The notes: generated by a model from the letters alone, not told the origin. Shown: positions 42,455 through 51,725, counted from the first letter of the stretch. The stretch is DNA of 64,000 nt from Mannheimia indoligenes (GCF_036880405.1 NZ_JBAJJM010000007.1:1-64000); one strand, 5' to 3'. A program made the numbers and translations.

Positions 42455-44842
42455 TTAATCACGAAGTACCGCATTGAAACTTGTTGCCAATTCAACTAAT
42501 ACCTTTTGAATGACAGCATTAATTTCACTTTCTTCTAATGTTTTTTCTTTATCTTGAACAGTCAAACTAATCGCTAAACTCTTCTTACCTTCAGCTAAAT
42601 TTGCACCACGATAAACATCGAATAAATTTAAGCCAACTAATTGACTACCAGCTGCCTTACGGCAAGCATTCAAGATTTCTCCTGCCGGTACAGATTCATC
42701 CACCACAACTGCGATGTCTCGGTTATTTGCAGGGAATCGTGAAATTTCACCCGCTTGTGCAACAGTACGCTCTGCAATCGCAGAGGCTAAAATTTCACAC
42801 ACAATCGGTTTGCCTTTAATGCCGAGTTTCTGCACAATTGATGGGTGAACCGTACCGATAAAGCCAATTTCTTCGCCGTCTAACATAATCGCAGCAGATT
42901 GCCCTGGGTGTAATGCTGCAAACTGTTTTGCCACAAATTGTAAATCGTGGCGAACAGAGGTTAATGAAAGAACACGCTCAATATCACCTTTCAAATCAAA
43001 GAAATCCGCTGCTTCGTTTTTTGCTTCCCAATGCACAGGGCGTTTATCGCCCACAATCGCTGCACCAAATACATACTCTTGGCGAACACCTGACTCTGCT
43101 TTGCTGTCAGGAATAAAGCGTAAACCGCCTTCAAAAATACGCACACGGTTTTGCTGGCGACTTTGGTTATAAACGATAGTATCTAATAAGCCGGTTAAAA
43201 GTGAAACACGCATCGCCGACATTTCACTTGAAATCGGGTTAGGTAAAATTAACGCCTCTTGATTTGGATGTAATAATTCCTGTTTTTTCGGATCTACAAA
43301 GCTATAAGTAATCACTTCTTGGTAATCGCTATCCACCAGTGCCATACGGATACGGTTTGCTTCCAATAATTTTTCCGGTGTGCCTTTCATTGTTAAATGT
43401 GCAAGCGGAGAATTATTTGGAATACTGTTGTATCCATAGATACGAGCGACTTCTTCAATTAAATCTTCTTCAATTTCGATATCAAAACGCCAGCTTGGAG
43501 CAATTGCCGTCCAAGTGTCATTTGAGAAAGTTACATTTAAACCTAAGCGAGTTAGAATATCGGTTACGGTTACATCTTCAATATGATGACCGATAACCGA
43601 ATCTAATTTACTGCGGCGTAACTTGACAGTATTACGTTTTGGTAGATTTTCTTCGCTCACAGCTTCTACAATTTCACCAGCTTCACCACCACAAATCTCT
43701 AATAATAATGCGGTTGCTCGCTCCATCGCTCTACGGGTTAATTCCGGATCAACACCACGTTCAAAACGATGGGAAGCATCAGTATGTAATCCATATTGAC
43801 GAGCACGACCGGTAATCGCTAATGGAGCAAAAAATGCCGCTTCTAATACCACATCTTTGGTATTTTCACTCACACCACTTGCCTCGCCCCCAAAGATACC
43901 CGCCATCGCTAACGCACCTTTGCTATCTGCAATCACAAGTGTATTACTTTGCAATTTAGCCGTTGTGCCGTCTAATAACACTAATTCTTCGCCATCTTTC
44001 GCCATACGCACTTGGATATTGCCATCAATTTTTGCCGCATCAAAGGCGTGCATCGGCTGACCGAGTTCTAATAAACTTAAGTTAGTAATATCCACGATTG
44101 GGTCGATAGAACGAATACCACAACGGCGTAATTTTTCTTGCAACCATAATGGTGAGGCCGCTTTTACATTCACATTTTTCACCACACGGGATAAATAACG
44201 AGGGCAAGCTTCAGGGGCTTGTAATTCCACCGTAACTTTATCCGCAATAGTCGCTGCCACAGGAGTAATTACCGGTGCTTTCACATCAATTTGGTTAATC
44301 ACACCCACTTCACGAGCGATACCTGAAATGCTTAAGCAATCGGCACGGTTTGGCGTTAAGCTGATTTCAATCGCTACATCGTTCAAATTCAAATATTCAC
44401 GGAAATCTTGACCGATAGGTGCATCAGCTGGTAGTTCAATAATACCGCTATGATCTTCTTTAATACCTAGCTCCGAGTAAGAACATAACATTCCTTCTGA
44501 CGGCTGACCACGCAATTTGGTTTTCTTGATTTTGAAATCGCCCGGTAAAACCGCACCATCCACTGCACACGCCACTTTCAAGCCCTGACGGCAATTTGGA
44601 GCACCGCAGACGATATCTAATAAACGCTCGCCGCCTACATTTACTTTAGTTACACGTAATTTATCGGCATCCGGATGTTGAGCACACGCTACCACTTCGC
44701 CCACAACCACGCCTGAAAATGCACCTGCTACCGCCTCTACATCATCAACTTCTAAACCTAACATTGTAATTTGGTCGCATAATTGCTCTGTAGTAATGGC
44801 TGGATTAACCCATTCACGCAACCAAGATTCATTGAATTTCAT
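42455..44842 (-). CDS. pheT: Phenylalanine--tRNA ligase beta subunit
   Basis: A 795-aa protein, same length as the E. coli subunit. Domains in order: N-terminal B1 and tRNA-binding OB insert (about 38-150, GVVVGEVVACAQHPDADKL), B3/B4 editing domain (about 210-400), B5 DNA-binding-like domain, and C-terminal anticodon-binding FDX-ACB domain (RFPANNRDIAVVVDESV). It pairs with PheS in an alpha2-beta2 enzyme. The gene is 59 nt after pheS, with a USS in the gap. Confidence 0.97.
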   Translation of the reverse strand: MKFNESWLREWVNPAITTEQLCDQITMLGLEVDDVEAVAGAFSGVVVGEVVACAQHPDADKLRVTKVNVGGERLLDIVCGAPNCRQGLKVACAVDGAVLPGDFKIKKTKLRGQPSEGMLCSYSELGIKEDHSGIIELPADAPIGQDFREYLNLNDVAIEISLTPNRADCLSISGIAREVGVINQIDVKAPVITPVAATIADKVTVELQAPEACPRYLSRVVKNVNVKAASPLWLQEKLRRCGIRSIDPIVDITNLSLLELGQPMHAFDAAKIDGNIQVRMAKDGEELVLLDGTTAKLQSNTLVIADSKGALAMAGIFGGEASGVSENTKDVVLEAAFFAPLAITGRARQYGLHTDASHRFERGVDPELTRRAMERATALLLEICGGEAGEIVEAVSEENLPKRNTVKLRRSKLDSVIGHHIEDVTVTDILTRLGLNVTFSNDTWTAIAPSWRFDIEIEEDLIEEVARIYGYNSIPNNSPLAHLTMKGTPEKLLEANRIRMALVDSDYQEVITYSFVDPKKQELLHPNQEALILPNPISSEMSAMRVSLLTGLLDTIVYNQSRQQNRVRIFEGGLRFIPDSKAESGVRQEYVFGAAIVGDKRPVHWEAKNEAADFFDLKGDIERVLSLTSVRHDLQFVAKQFAALHPGQSAAIMLDGEEIGFIGTVHPSIVQKLGIKGKPIVCEILASAIAERTVAQAGEISRFPANNRDIAVVVDESVPAGEILNACRKAAGSQLVGLNLFDVYRGANLAEGKKSLAISLTVQDKEKTLEESEINAVIQKVLVELATSFNAVLRD

Positions 44843-44859
44843 TATTTATATCCTTTAAT

Positions 44860-44891
44860 TTGCAAAATTTTTGTTCTTTTTGACCGCTTGT
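44860..44891 (-). repeat. DNA uptake signal sequence between pheS and pheT
   Basis: Core ACAAGCGGT on the minus strand (44883-44891) with TTTGCAAA at 44860-44867; the spacer is 15 nt instead of the usual 16. It lies in the intercistronic gap, just upstream of the pheT start. Confidence 0.8.
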
Positions 44892-44901
44892 TGTGAGCGA
44901 A

Positions 44902-45885
44902 TTACTTAAATTGTTTTAAGAAACGTAAGTCATTTTCAAAGAATGAGCGTAAATCCGTTACATTGTAGCGAAGCATAGTTAAACGCTCAACGCCCATACC
45001 CACTGCAAAACCGCTGTATTCTTCAGGATCGATGCCTACATTGCGTAACACATTCGGGTGAACCATACCGCAGCCTAATACTTCCAACCATTTTCCGTTT
45101 TGACGCATTACATCCACCTCTGCTGAAGGCTCGGTGAATGGGAAGAATGATGGGCGGAAACGCACTTGTAAATCTTCTTCAAAGAATGCTTTTAAGAAAT
45201 CGTGGATCAAACCTTTTAATTCAGTAAAGTTTGCTTTTTTATCCACATAAAGTAATTCGATTTGGTGGAACATTGGTGTATGAGTTTGGTCGTAATCGTT
45301 ACGATATACACGCCCCGGAGCTACAATGCGGATTGGTGGTTTTACAGTTTCCATCGTACGAATTTGCACGCCGGAAGTTTGGGTTCTGAGTAAACGTTTT
45401 GCATCAAACCAGAACGTATCGTGATCGGCACGAGCAGGGTGATGAGCAGGAATATTTAACGCATCAAAGTTATAGTAATCGGTTTCGATTTCAGGACCAT
45501 TTGCCACCGTAAAACCTAATTCCGAGAAGAATTTCACTACACGTTCAATCGTGATAGATACAGGGTGTAAGCCGCCTAATTCGGTTTTACGTCCCGGCAA
45601 TGACACATCAATACTTTCATTGGCTAATTTAGCATTTAATTCGGCAGTTTCTAAGCTCTCTTTCTTCGCATTTAACGCATCTTGAGCAATTTGTTTTGCA
45701 TCATTGATTTTTTGACCGACTGCTGGTCGCTCTTCTGCCGGTACATCACGCAAACCTTGCATTAAGGCAGTGAAATGCCCTTTTTTACCAAAATATTCCA
45801 CTTTCAATGCTTCTAATGTCGCAATATCATTTGCTGCATTCACAGCATCAACTGCTTGTGCAACTAAACCTTCTAAGTTGTGCAT
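44902..45885 (-). CDS. pheS: Phenylalanine--tRNA ligase alpha subunit
   Basis: A 327-aa class II synthetase core (E. coli 327 aa). An N-terminal coiled coil (about 1-90) binds tRNA; motif 2 is near PGRVYRNDYDQTHTPMFHQIE, and motif 3 is GFAVGMGVERLTMLRY. GAGG lies before the ATG, and GTATTATCAT could serve as -10. I see no Phe-rich leader peptide (pheM) or attenuator between 45886 and 46000, unlike E. coli. Confidence 0.97.
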   Translation of the reverse strand: MHNLEGLVAQAVDAVNAANDIATLEALKVEYFGKKGHFTALMQGLRDVPAEERPAVGQKINDAKQIAQDALNAKKESLETAELNAKLANESIDVSLPGRKTELGGLHPVSITIERVVKFFSELGFTVANGPEIETDYYNFDALNIPAHHPARADHDTFWFDAKRLLRTQTSGVQIRTMETVKPPIRIVAPGRVYRNDYDQTHTPMFHQIELLYVDKKANFTELKGLIHDFLKAFFEEDLQVRFRPSFFPFTEPSAEVDVMRQNGKWLEVLGCGMVHPNVLRNVGIDPEEYSGFAVGMGVERLTMLRYNVTDLRSFFENDLRFLKQFK

Positions 45886-46000
45886 TCTATCCTCTAATAA
45901 TTTTGATGATTTAAAATTAGGGGAATGATAATACGTTAGTAAAAAAAAGTAAATGTAGCGTTTTGCTAAATTGTTGATTTTTAAGGTAAAGGATTTTGAT

Positions 46001-46033
46001 ACAAGCGGTCATATTTCTGCATTTTTTTGCAAG
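46001..46033 (+). repeat. DNA uptake signal sequence with TTTGCAAG tail
   Basis: Exact core ACAAGCGGT at 46001-46009, 16-nt spacer, TTTGCAAG at 46026-46033, between divergent pheS and the nitroreductase gene. Confidence 0.85.
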
Positions 46034-46114
46034 CCTTGAGTGATTAAATTGGCTTTAAGTTTGAAAAGGGTTATTATAAATAACATTTTTAAGCTACTAA
46101 CAAAGGAAAAAACG

Positions 46115-46777
46115 ATGTTCAATATTAGTAAACAACAAGTTTTAGAGGCTTTTAATTTCCGTTCTGCTTGCCGTAATTATGATCCTGCCCGCAAAATAAG
46201 CAAAGCGGATATGGATTACATTTTAGAGCTCGGTCGTCTTTCGCCAAGTTCGGTAGGTTCTGAACCTTGGAAATTTTTAGTGCTACAAAATCCTGAAATT
46301 CGCAGCAAAATTGCACCGTTCTCTTGGGGAATTAAGCACCCGATGGAAGAAATGAGCCATCTAGTGATCATTCTTGCTAAGAAAAACGTTCGCTATGACT
46401 CACAATATTTAAGAGATTCACTGATTAAACGTGGTTTAACCGAACAACAAATTGAAGGCTCTATCGCTCGCTATAAAAGTTTCCAAGAAGAAGATATGAA
46501 AATTTTAGAAAGTGAGAGAGCTTTATTTGATTGGAGTACCAAACAAACCTATATCGCATTAGGTAATATGATGAGCGGTGCGGCTTTAATCGGTATTGAC
46601 TCTTGCCCGATTGAAGGTTTCCATTATGATAAAGTAAATCAGATTTTAGCTGATGAAGGCTTATTTGATCTCAATGAATATGGTATTTCGTGTATGGTAA
46701 CTTTTGGCTACCGCAACAAAGATATTAAGAAAAAATCACGCAAACCGGTAGAAGAAGTGATTGAGTGGATTGAATAA
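46115..46777 (+). CDS. Nitroreductase-family NAD(P)H-dependent flavin oxidoreductase
   Basis: A 220-aa FMN enzyme of the NfsB/NfnB type. The ATG at 46115 has AAAGGA 8 nt upstream; a longer frame from 46040 has no ribosome site and a USS across its front. Conserved parts are FRSACRNYDPARKIS (FMN phosphate contact), LGRLSPSSVGSEPWKF and the IGIDSCPIEGF loop, with a C-terminal VTFGYRNKDI. It reduces quinones or nitro compounds; the physiological substrate is unknown. Monocistronic. Confidence 0.88.
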   Translation: MFNISKQQVLEAFNFRSACRNYDPARKISKADMDYILELGRLSPSSVGSEPWKFLVLQNPEIRSKIAPFSWGIKHPMEEMSHLVIILAKKNVRYDSQYLRDSLIKRGLTEQQIEGSIARYKSFQEEDMKILESERALFDWSTKQTYIALGNMMSGAALIGIDSCPIEGFHYDKVNQILADEGLFDLNEYGISCMVTFGYRNKDIKKKSRKPVEEVIEWIE

Positions 46778-46794
46778 TCTAAAGTGGAATTTAT

Positions 46795-46824
46795 AAAAAT
46801 GGGCGATTTATTTCGCCCATTTTT
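46795..46824. terminator. Bidirectional terminator
   Basis: AAAAATGGGCGA (46795-46806) pairs over 12 bp with 46813-46824 around TTTATT, between the nitroreductase gene (+) and tcyP (-). Confidence 0.9.
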
Positions 46825-46831
46825 ATCTCAT

Positions 46832-48157
46832 TTATTCTGGTTTTACCCATTTATTTGTAATTGTGCCGGCTACCATTGCCCCATTTACATTTAATGCAGT
46901 TCTTCCCATATCGATAAGTGGTTCAACAGAAATTAATAGTCCCACTAACTCAATCGGTAAGTTTAAGGTTGATAGCACTACAATCGCGGCAAATGTTGCC
47001 CCACCACCAACGCCTGCAATCCCAAATGATGAAATAGCCACAACTAAAATCAGCGTTAAAATGTAATTTAAACTAAAGGGATCAACGCCGACTGTTGGTG
47101 CAATCATTACCGCTAACATCGCAGGATAAATCCCCGCACAGCCATTTTGACCGATAGTTGCCCCAAAGGTTGCAGCAAAGTTTGCAATCACACTATGGTT
47201 GCCTAATTTGTTCGTTTGCGTTTCAATATTCAGCGGAATCGTTGCTGCACTTGAGCGTGAAGTGAAAGCAAAACTTAATGTCGGTAAAACTTTTTTATAA
47301 TAATCAAACGGGTTCACTTTGGCGATGAATAGCAAGATACCGTGTACGATAAACATCAACGCCATTGCGATATAAGAAGCAACAATAAAGCTGCCTAAGT
47401 TTACAATATCACTCCATTGCGAAGTTGCCGCCATCTTGATCATTAACGCAAACACTCCGTAAGGCGTTAAACGAATGACAAAACGAACTAAACGCATCAC
47501 TAATTTATTCAAGGTTTCTACGCCTTGAGCAATACGCTCACCTAAATTTCTGTCCTCTTTACCTAAACTTAGTGCAGCAAAACCTAATAAAGCGGAAAAA
47601 ATTACTGTACTAATAATGGAAGTCGGATTTGCACCTGTCAATTCTAAAAACGGATTTTTAGGAATAAAAGAAAGTAACATTGCCGGCACCGATAAGTTAC
47701 TCACTTGCTCTGCACGCCCCACGACTTTTTCTTGTGCAGCAATTTCACGTGTGCCAGCGACTAACCCTTCTGCTGAAAGATCAAATAGATAAACCAACGC
47801 AATGCCGATAACGGCAGAAATTGCTGTGGTAACTAATAATACTGACAGCACACCAAAACTGATTTTGCCTAATGCTCCCGCTTCTTTTAAACGGGTAATC
47901 GCAGATAGAATTGAAACAAAAACAAGCGGCATTACGATCATTTGTAATAAACGTACATAACCGTTACCTACTAAATTGATCCAATCAAGTGTTGCATCAA
48001 TAAGTGGTTTTTCGTAAAAAGTTTGTAAAATTACACCGCTTGCAAGACCTAACACTAAGCCGATAAATACGGTTTGCCCCAGTTTTTGCGTCGATTTATA
48101 AATTCTTGCCAGTAAAAATAAAATAGCAGCAAAAACCGCTAAATTTAGAATAAGCAC
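46832..48157 (-). CDS. tcyP: L-cystine transporter TcyP/YdjN
   Basis: A 441-aa DAACS-family symporter. WINLVGNGYVRLLQMIVMPLVF near the N-terminus and FAFTSRSSAATIPLNIETQ (HP1) with AATFGATIGQNGCAGIYPAML (helix 7) match E. coli YdjN/TcyP rather than GltP or SstT. It imports cystine (and S-sulfocysteine), supplying sulfur under oxidising conditions. GGAGG precedes the ATG. The 102-nt gap to the DUF2310 gene has no clear terminator. Confidence 0.9.
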   Translation of the reverse strand: MLILNLAVFAAILFLLARIYKSTQKLGQTVFIGLVLGLASGVILQTFYEKPLIDATLDWINLVGNGYVRLLQMIVMPLVFVSILSAITRLKEAGALGKISFGVLSVLLVTTAISAVIGIALVYLFDLSAEGLVAGTREIAAQEKVVGRAEQVSNLSVPAMLLSFIPKNPFLELTGANPTSIISTVIFSALLGFAALSLGKEDRNLGERIAQGVETLNKLVMRLVRFVIRLTPYGVFALMIKMAATSQWSDIVNLGSFIVASYIAMALMFIVHGILLFIAKVNPFDYYKKVLPTLSFAFTSRSSAATIPLNIETQTNKLGNHSVIANFAATFGATIGQNGCAGIYPAMLAVMIAPTVGVDPFSLNYILTLILVVAISSFGIAGVGGGATFAAIVVLSTLNLPIELVGLLISVEPLIDMGRTALNVNGAMVAGTITNKWVKPE

Positions 48158-48259
48158 AAAGCCTCCTAATATAAATAGTCATATAATAAAAAATGTCGCA
48201 AGGTTATTATGTTTACGGCATTTCTAAAAGACGAATTGTTACTTTATCATAACTAAAAG

Positions 48260-49015
48260 TTATAACAACTCCCAGCTTAGATTAGAAATTAAACGGCAAT
48301 GATCGCATTTAAAATGAAAAATATCGTGTAATGGAGATGCCAACTTCCACTCGCCATTACAAGATGGACATTTCCTATTGTGTTCTTCCATTTCATCGAT
48401 ACCTAAGCGATAGAGATAATAAAAAGTTGGAATCTGCGTTTTTTCTTCCACTTGTTTGCATAAATCTAAGCCGGATATTGCCAATTCACTTCTATTATCC
48501 GAGATCTGCATTAACGCACTTTCTTCTAAAATATCTCCTTTCATTTGCAAGAGATCACACGCTTGCCAATTCTGCTGCCAATCTAATAATGCTTCACTTA
48601 ACACTTGATCTTTCAAACGATAAAGCGGAATAGGGGCAAATTGCTCGCCATCATAAAGTGGTGAACAGGTATCTAGATGCGTTGTGTATAGAATTTGGAA
48701 TTTAGGTTGTTTACTATGGCTCGTTTCCTCGCCTTGATAATCACGCCCAACAATTTCAAAACTAGTAAAAGTTACACCATTTTCGACCGCTTGTAATAGT
48801 GCTTCATTTACTTCATCGCTGTTATTAGCTGGCAATAAACTATCTTGCTCTGGTGTGCAAACTCTGGCTTGAAATTCTGTTTGATGAAAGGTTATCGGCA
48901 TTTCTCTGCCGATAACTTGCCCATTATATAGCCACTGATTTAAAACCTGCCCAATTAACGTGACAGGGTCTTGTTCAAAATGTTGATAACTAAAATGAAC
49001 GATAACTTGATACAT
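48260..49015 (-). CDS. DUF2310 family protein with C-terminal zinc ribbon
   Basis: A 251-aa protein of a family seen mainly in Pasteurellaceae-like genomes (DUF2310). The N-terminal 190 residues show no known catalytic motif; the C-terminus has a zinc ribbon CPSCNGEW with FKCDHCRL. Its ATG overlaps the fieF stop by one base (TAATG). Coupling with a metal exporter and the zinc ribbon make a metal-linked role possible, but this is only inference. Confidence 0.82.
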   Translation of the reverse strand: MYQVIVHFSYQHFEQDPVTLIGQVLNQWLYNGQVIGREMPITFHQTEFQARVCTPEQDSLLPANNSDEVNEALLQAVENGVTFTSFEIVGRDYQGEETSHSKQPKFQILYTTHLDTCSPLYDGEQFAPIPLYRLKDQVLSEALLDWQQNWQACDLLQMKGDILEESALMQISDNRSELAISGLDLCKQVEEKTQIPTFYYLYRLGIDEMEEHNRKCPSCNGEWKLASPLHDIFHFKCDHCRLISNLSWELL

Positions 49016-49920
49016 TAAATATTCTCTGCCATATCTTGAAATTCTTGCTTAACCACTGTGGTCGGTTCTTGATGAATAATCACTTTTGACATTGGAAAAG
49101 CTTCTAACAATTTCTGCTCAAGGCTATCGGTAATATCGTGAGCCACCAATAGTGTTAAATGATCATCTAACTCCAAATGCAGTTGGATAAAACGTACTGC
49201 CCCTGCTCGGCGAGTTTGAATATCGTGAATACCTAAAATATTTTGGTGATGAGAGGCAATTTCTTTAATTTGCTCAATCTCTTCATCGGGTAATGATTTA
49301 TCGAGTAAGGTTTGTACCGCTTCCCAAAACATTTTTACCGCATTGAAGGCGATATAAAGAGCAATACCGATAGCAAAAATCGCATCTGCATAAATAAAAC
49401 CTGCTCCGTTAAGTAACATTGCTACCAAAATCGCCGCATTCATAAATAAATCTGTTTGATAATGTAGCGAATCTGCTTCAATTGCCGGGCTCTGCGTAAT
49501 TTTCACCACATAACGTTGGTATAACACTAAAATAGCTGTCGCTATAATAGAAACAATACTGACAATTACCCCAATATGTGATTGAGTAATCAATTCCGGA
49601 TTGGTTAATTTATGGAAGCCTTGCAATAGCAAGAACACTGCCGAACCGGAAATAAAAGCACTTTGTGCAAGTGCCGCCAAAGATTCAGCCTTGCCGTGTC
49701 CGAAAGCGTGATTATCATCAGCAGGTTGAAGTGCAAAACGTAGCACTAAAATATTAGTAAGAGAGGCAAACAGATCCACAACCGAATCGGTCATTGCCGC
49801 TAAAATGGAAATCGAGCCAGTTTGCCACCAGGCAAAGGCTTTAATAATGATAAGTGAAACCGCAATAATAATGGCAAAATTCGCAGCTCGTTTCACTAAT
49901 TTGTTATAATTTTCTGTCAT
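49015..49920 (-). CDS. fieF: Cation-efflux pump FieF (CDF family)
   Basis: A 301-aa cation diffusion facilitator (E. coli FieF/YiiP 300 aa) exporting Zn2+ or Fe2+ against protons. Six membrane helices; metal site motifs DSVVDLFASL (helix 2) and HAFGHGKAESLAAL, plus EADSLHYQTDLFMNA (helix 5), and a C-terminal cytosolic domain with HHQNILGIHDIQTRRAG. The ATG overlaps the preceding lipoprotein stop (ATGA) and its own stop overlaps the next start, so three genes are coupled. Confidence 0.94.
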   Translation of the reverse strand: MTENYNKLVKRAANFAIIIAVSLIIIKAFAWWQTGSISILAAMTDSVVDLFASLTNILVLRFALQPADDNHAFGHGKAESLAALAQSAFISGSAVFLLLQGFHKLTNPELITQSHIGVIVSIVSIIATAILVLYQRYVVKITQSPAIEADSLHYQTDLFMNAAILVAMLLNGAGFIYADAIFAIGIALYIAFNAVKMFWEAVQTLLDKSLPDEEIEQIKEIASHHQNILGIHDIQTRRAGAVRFIQLHLELDDHLTLLVAHDITDSLEQKLLEAFPMSKVIIHQEPTTVVKQEFQDMAENI

Positions 49921-50495
49921 TTTCTACATTCAACTAACCAAGCAAGTTGATTAAATTCAAAAGCAAGTTTTGTCATTGCTTGGCTGTAAGCGGTCAAATT
50001 TTTCGATTTTTTTGCAAATTCGGTGTTATTCAACGATTTTTTATCTGAAAATTGGATCTGCCCATAACCACAATCCAAATTACGCCCACGCGTTACTTCT
50101 AGCATTACATTATTAAAACGTTCTGTTGGCGGATAAATTACATTACTCTGGAGTTCGTTTTGCTCAATCTTAAATTTCGCAATCACATCTTGTTGTTTGG
50201 CAAAACTGGATTGACGAAAAGCGGATCGTTGTTCCAACGTCTGATTTTTACTGTTTTTATCTAAGAAAAACAAAATCCCTTTTTCCCAATTTTCAGCATT
50301 TTTCTCACCAATTTCAGGTAAGTAAAGTAAATGCTGCATTTCATCAAGCTGATTTGTCGTAACTTTAATGTAAGTCTGCCCTTGAAAATCCACTTTTTCC
50401 GGCACAGCAAATTGATTACTTTGGCTAACGCAGCCTGCCATTATCAAAATAGTAGGAGCAAATAGCATTTGCCTGCTAAATAAACGCTTAATCAT
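49917..50495 (-). CDS. Unrecognised lipoprotein (192 aa)
   Basis: A 192-aa protein from the ATG at 50493-50495, which overlaps the yaaA stop by 8 nt. The lipobox ILIMAGC places the lipid on C22. A longer frame from 50588 runs inside yaaA and would hide the signal. The mature part has two more cysteines (NLDCGYGQ and LVECRK) that could pair. A USS in the gene (49988-49996) encodes NLTAY. I cannot name a family; the position between yaaA and fieF suggests cell-envelope or metal stress. Confidence 0.75.
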   Translation of the reverse strand: MIKRLFSRQMLFAPTILIMAGCVSQSNQFAVPEKVDFQGQTYIKVTTNQLDEMQHLLYLPEIGEKNAENWEKGILFFLDKNSKNQTLEQRSAFRQSSFAKQQDVIAKFKIEQNELQSNVIYPPTERFNNVMLEVTRGRNLDCGYGQIQFSDKKSLNNTEFAKKSKNLTAYSQAMTKLAFEFNQLAWLVECRK

Positions 50496-51267
50496 TTTGT
50501 TCTTCTCGCTTGAACACCAATTCTGTTGCGGTTGAACTTTCCTCATCAAACCAATAACCACCGTAGTTAAACTGTTTGAGCTGTTCAACTTTAGTTGGTT
50601 GAGTTTCCAACATAAAGCGAACCATCATTCCCCTCGCTTTTTTCGCATAGAAGCTGATCACTTTATATTTACCGTTTTTCTCGTCTAAAAAAACCGGCTT
50701 GATGATTGTTGCATTTAGATTTTGAGGCTTAACTGCTCCATAATATTCATCAGAGGCGAGATTAACTAAAATATCATCACCTTGTTCATCAATCGCTTTT
50801 TGTAGGTTTTCAGTGATGATATTCCCCCAAAATGCGTAAAGATCTTTGCCCTTTGAATTCGATAACTTCGTTCCCATTTCCAAACGATATGGCTGCATTA
50901 AATCCAGCGGTTTTAATAAACCATATAAGCCTGAGAGCATACGTAAATGATTTTGAGCATATTCCACTTGGGCTTTGGTTAAACTCTCGGCATCCAAGCC
51001 TGTATAAACATCGCCTTTAAAGGCAAAAATTGCCGCTTTCGCATTTTGTTCGTTATGTTCAAGCGTCCATTCAGTAAAACGAGCAACATTAAGTGCAGCT
51101 AATTTGTCGCTAATTGACATCAAACTCCCCACTTCAGCAGGCGAAAGTTGTTTACAAATATCAATTAATTCTTGGCTGTAAGCGGTCAAATTTGGCTGAG
51201 AAAATGCAAATCCGTCAATTTTAGTCTCAAAATCAAGGGTTTTAGCAGGGGAAATAATGGCTAACAT
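50488..51267 (-). CDS. yaaA: Peroxide stress resistance protein YaaA
   Basis: A 259-aa protein of the YaaA/DUF328 family (E. coli 258 aa). It starts MLAIISPAKTLDFET and has the conserved LSGLYGLLKPLDLMQPYRLEMGTKL and ASDEYYGAV blocks; the C-terminal FYAKKARGMMVRF is the DNA-binding-type helix region. YaaA lowers free intracellular iron and protects DNA from Fenton damage. A USS at 51180-51188 encodes NLTAYSQ near residue 27. It is 8 nt after nrdR. Confidence 0.94.
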   Translation of the reverse strand: MLAIISPAKTLDFETKIDGFAFSQPNLTAYSQELIDICKQLSPAEVGSLMSISDKLAALNVARFTEWTLEHNEQNAKAAIFAFKGDVYTGLDAESLTKAQVEYAQNHLRMLSGLYGLLKPLDLMQPYRLEMGTKLSNSKGKDLYAFWGNIITENLQKAIDEQGDDILVNLASDEYYGAVKPQNLNATIIKPVFLDEKNGKYKVISFYAKKARGMMVRFMLETQPTKVEQLKQFNYGGYWFDEESSTATELVFKREEQND

Positions 51268-51275
51268 ACGATCTT

Positions 51276-51725
51276 TTACTCTTTTAATTTTTCAATTTCT
51301 TTTGTGAATTCCTCAATATCGCTAAAACTCAAATAAATAGAGGCAAAACGGATATAAGCCACTTTATCTAGTTGTTTTAACGCATTCATTGCAAGTGTGC
51401 CGATATGACGGCTTGGCACTTCTCGCTCGCCCATTGCTTGTAGCTGAATGATGATTTGGCTGATGGCTTTTTCTACATCATCAGCACTCACAGGGCGTTT
51501 GTTTAAAGCACGTCTTAAGCCCATTCTGAGCTTTTCAGCATCAAACGGCTCTCGACTGCCGTTATTTTTAATCACATAAGGCACAACCAATTCTGCCGAT
51601 TCAAAGGTGGTAAAGCGTTCTTTGCACCCCACACATTCACGGCGACGGCGAATTTGGTAGCCGTTTGCCGCCAAACGTGAATCAATCACTTTGGTTTCTT
51701 CGGTTGAACAAAACGGGCAACGCAT
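51276..51725 (-). CDS. nrdR: Transcriptional repressor NrdR
   Basis: A 149-aa regulator of ribonucleotide reductase genes. N-terminal zinc ribbon MRCPFCSTEETKVIDSR with CVGCKERF (C3, C6, C31, C34), then an ATP-cone (about 47-137) with VIKNNGSREPFDAEKLRMGLRRA. It senses ATP/dATP. The start overlaps the ycgL stop by one base. Confidence 0.96.
   Translation of the reverse strand: MRCPFCSTEETKVIDSRLAANGYQIRRRRECVGCKERFTTFESAELVVPYVIKNNGSREPFDAEKLRMGLRRALNKRPVSADDVEKAISQIIIQLQAMGEREVPSRHIGTLAMNALKQLDKVAYIRFASIYLSFSDIEEFTKEIEKLKE

Noticed and set aside
46040..46114. N-terminal extension of the nitroreductase (start at 46040)
   Set aside because: No ribosome site, and AAAGGA is spaced for the ATG at 46115.
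48200..48262. Palindrome around the DUF2310 stop codon as terminator
   Set aside because: AT-only short stem without a T-run on either strand.
50496..50588. N-terminal extension of the 192-aa lipoprotein (start at 50588)
   Set aside because: It lies inside yaaA and would bury the lipobox signal; the overlapped ATG at 50495 is better.
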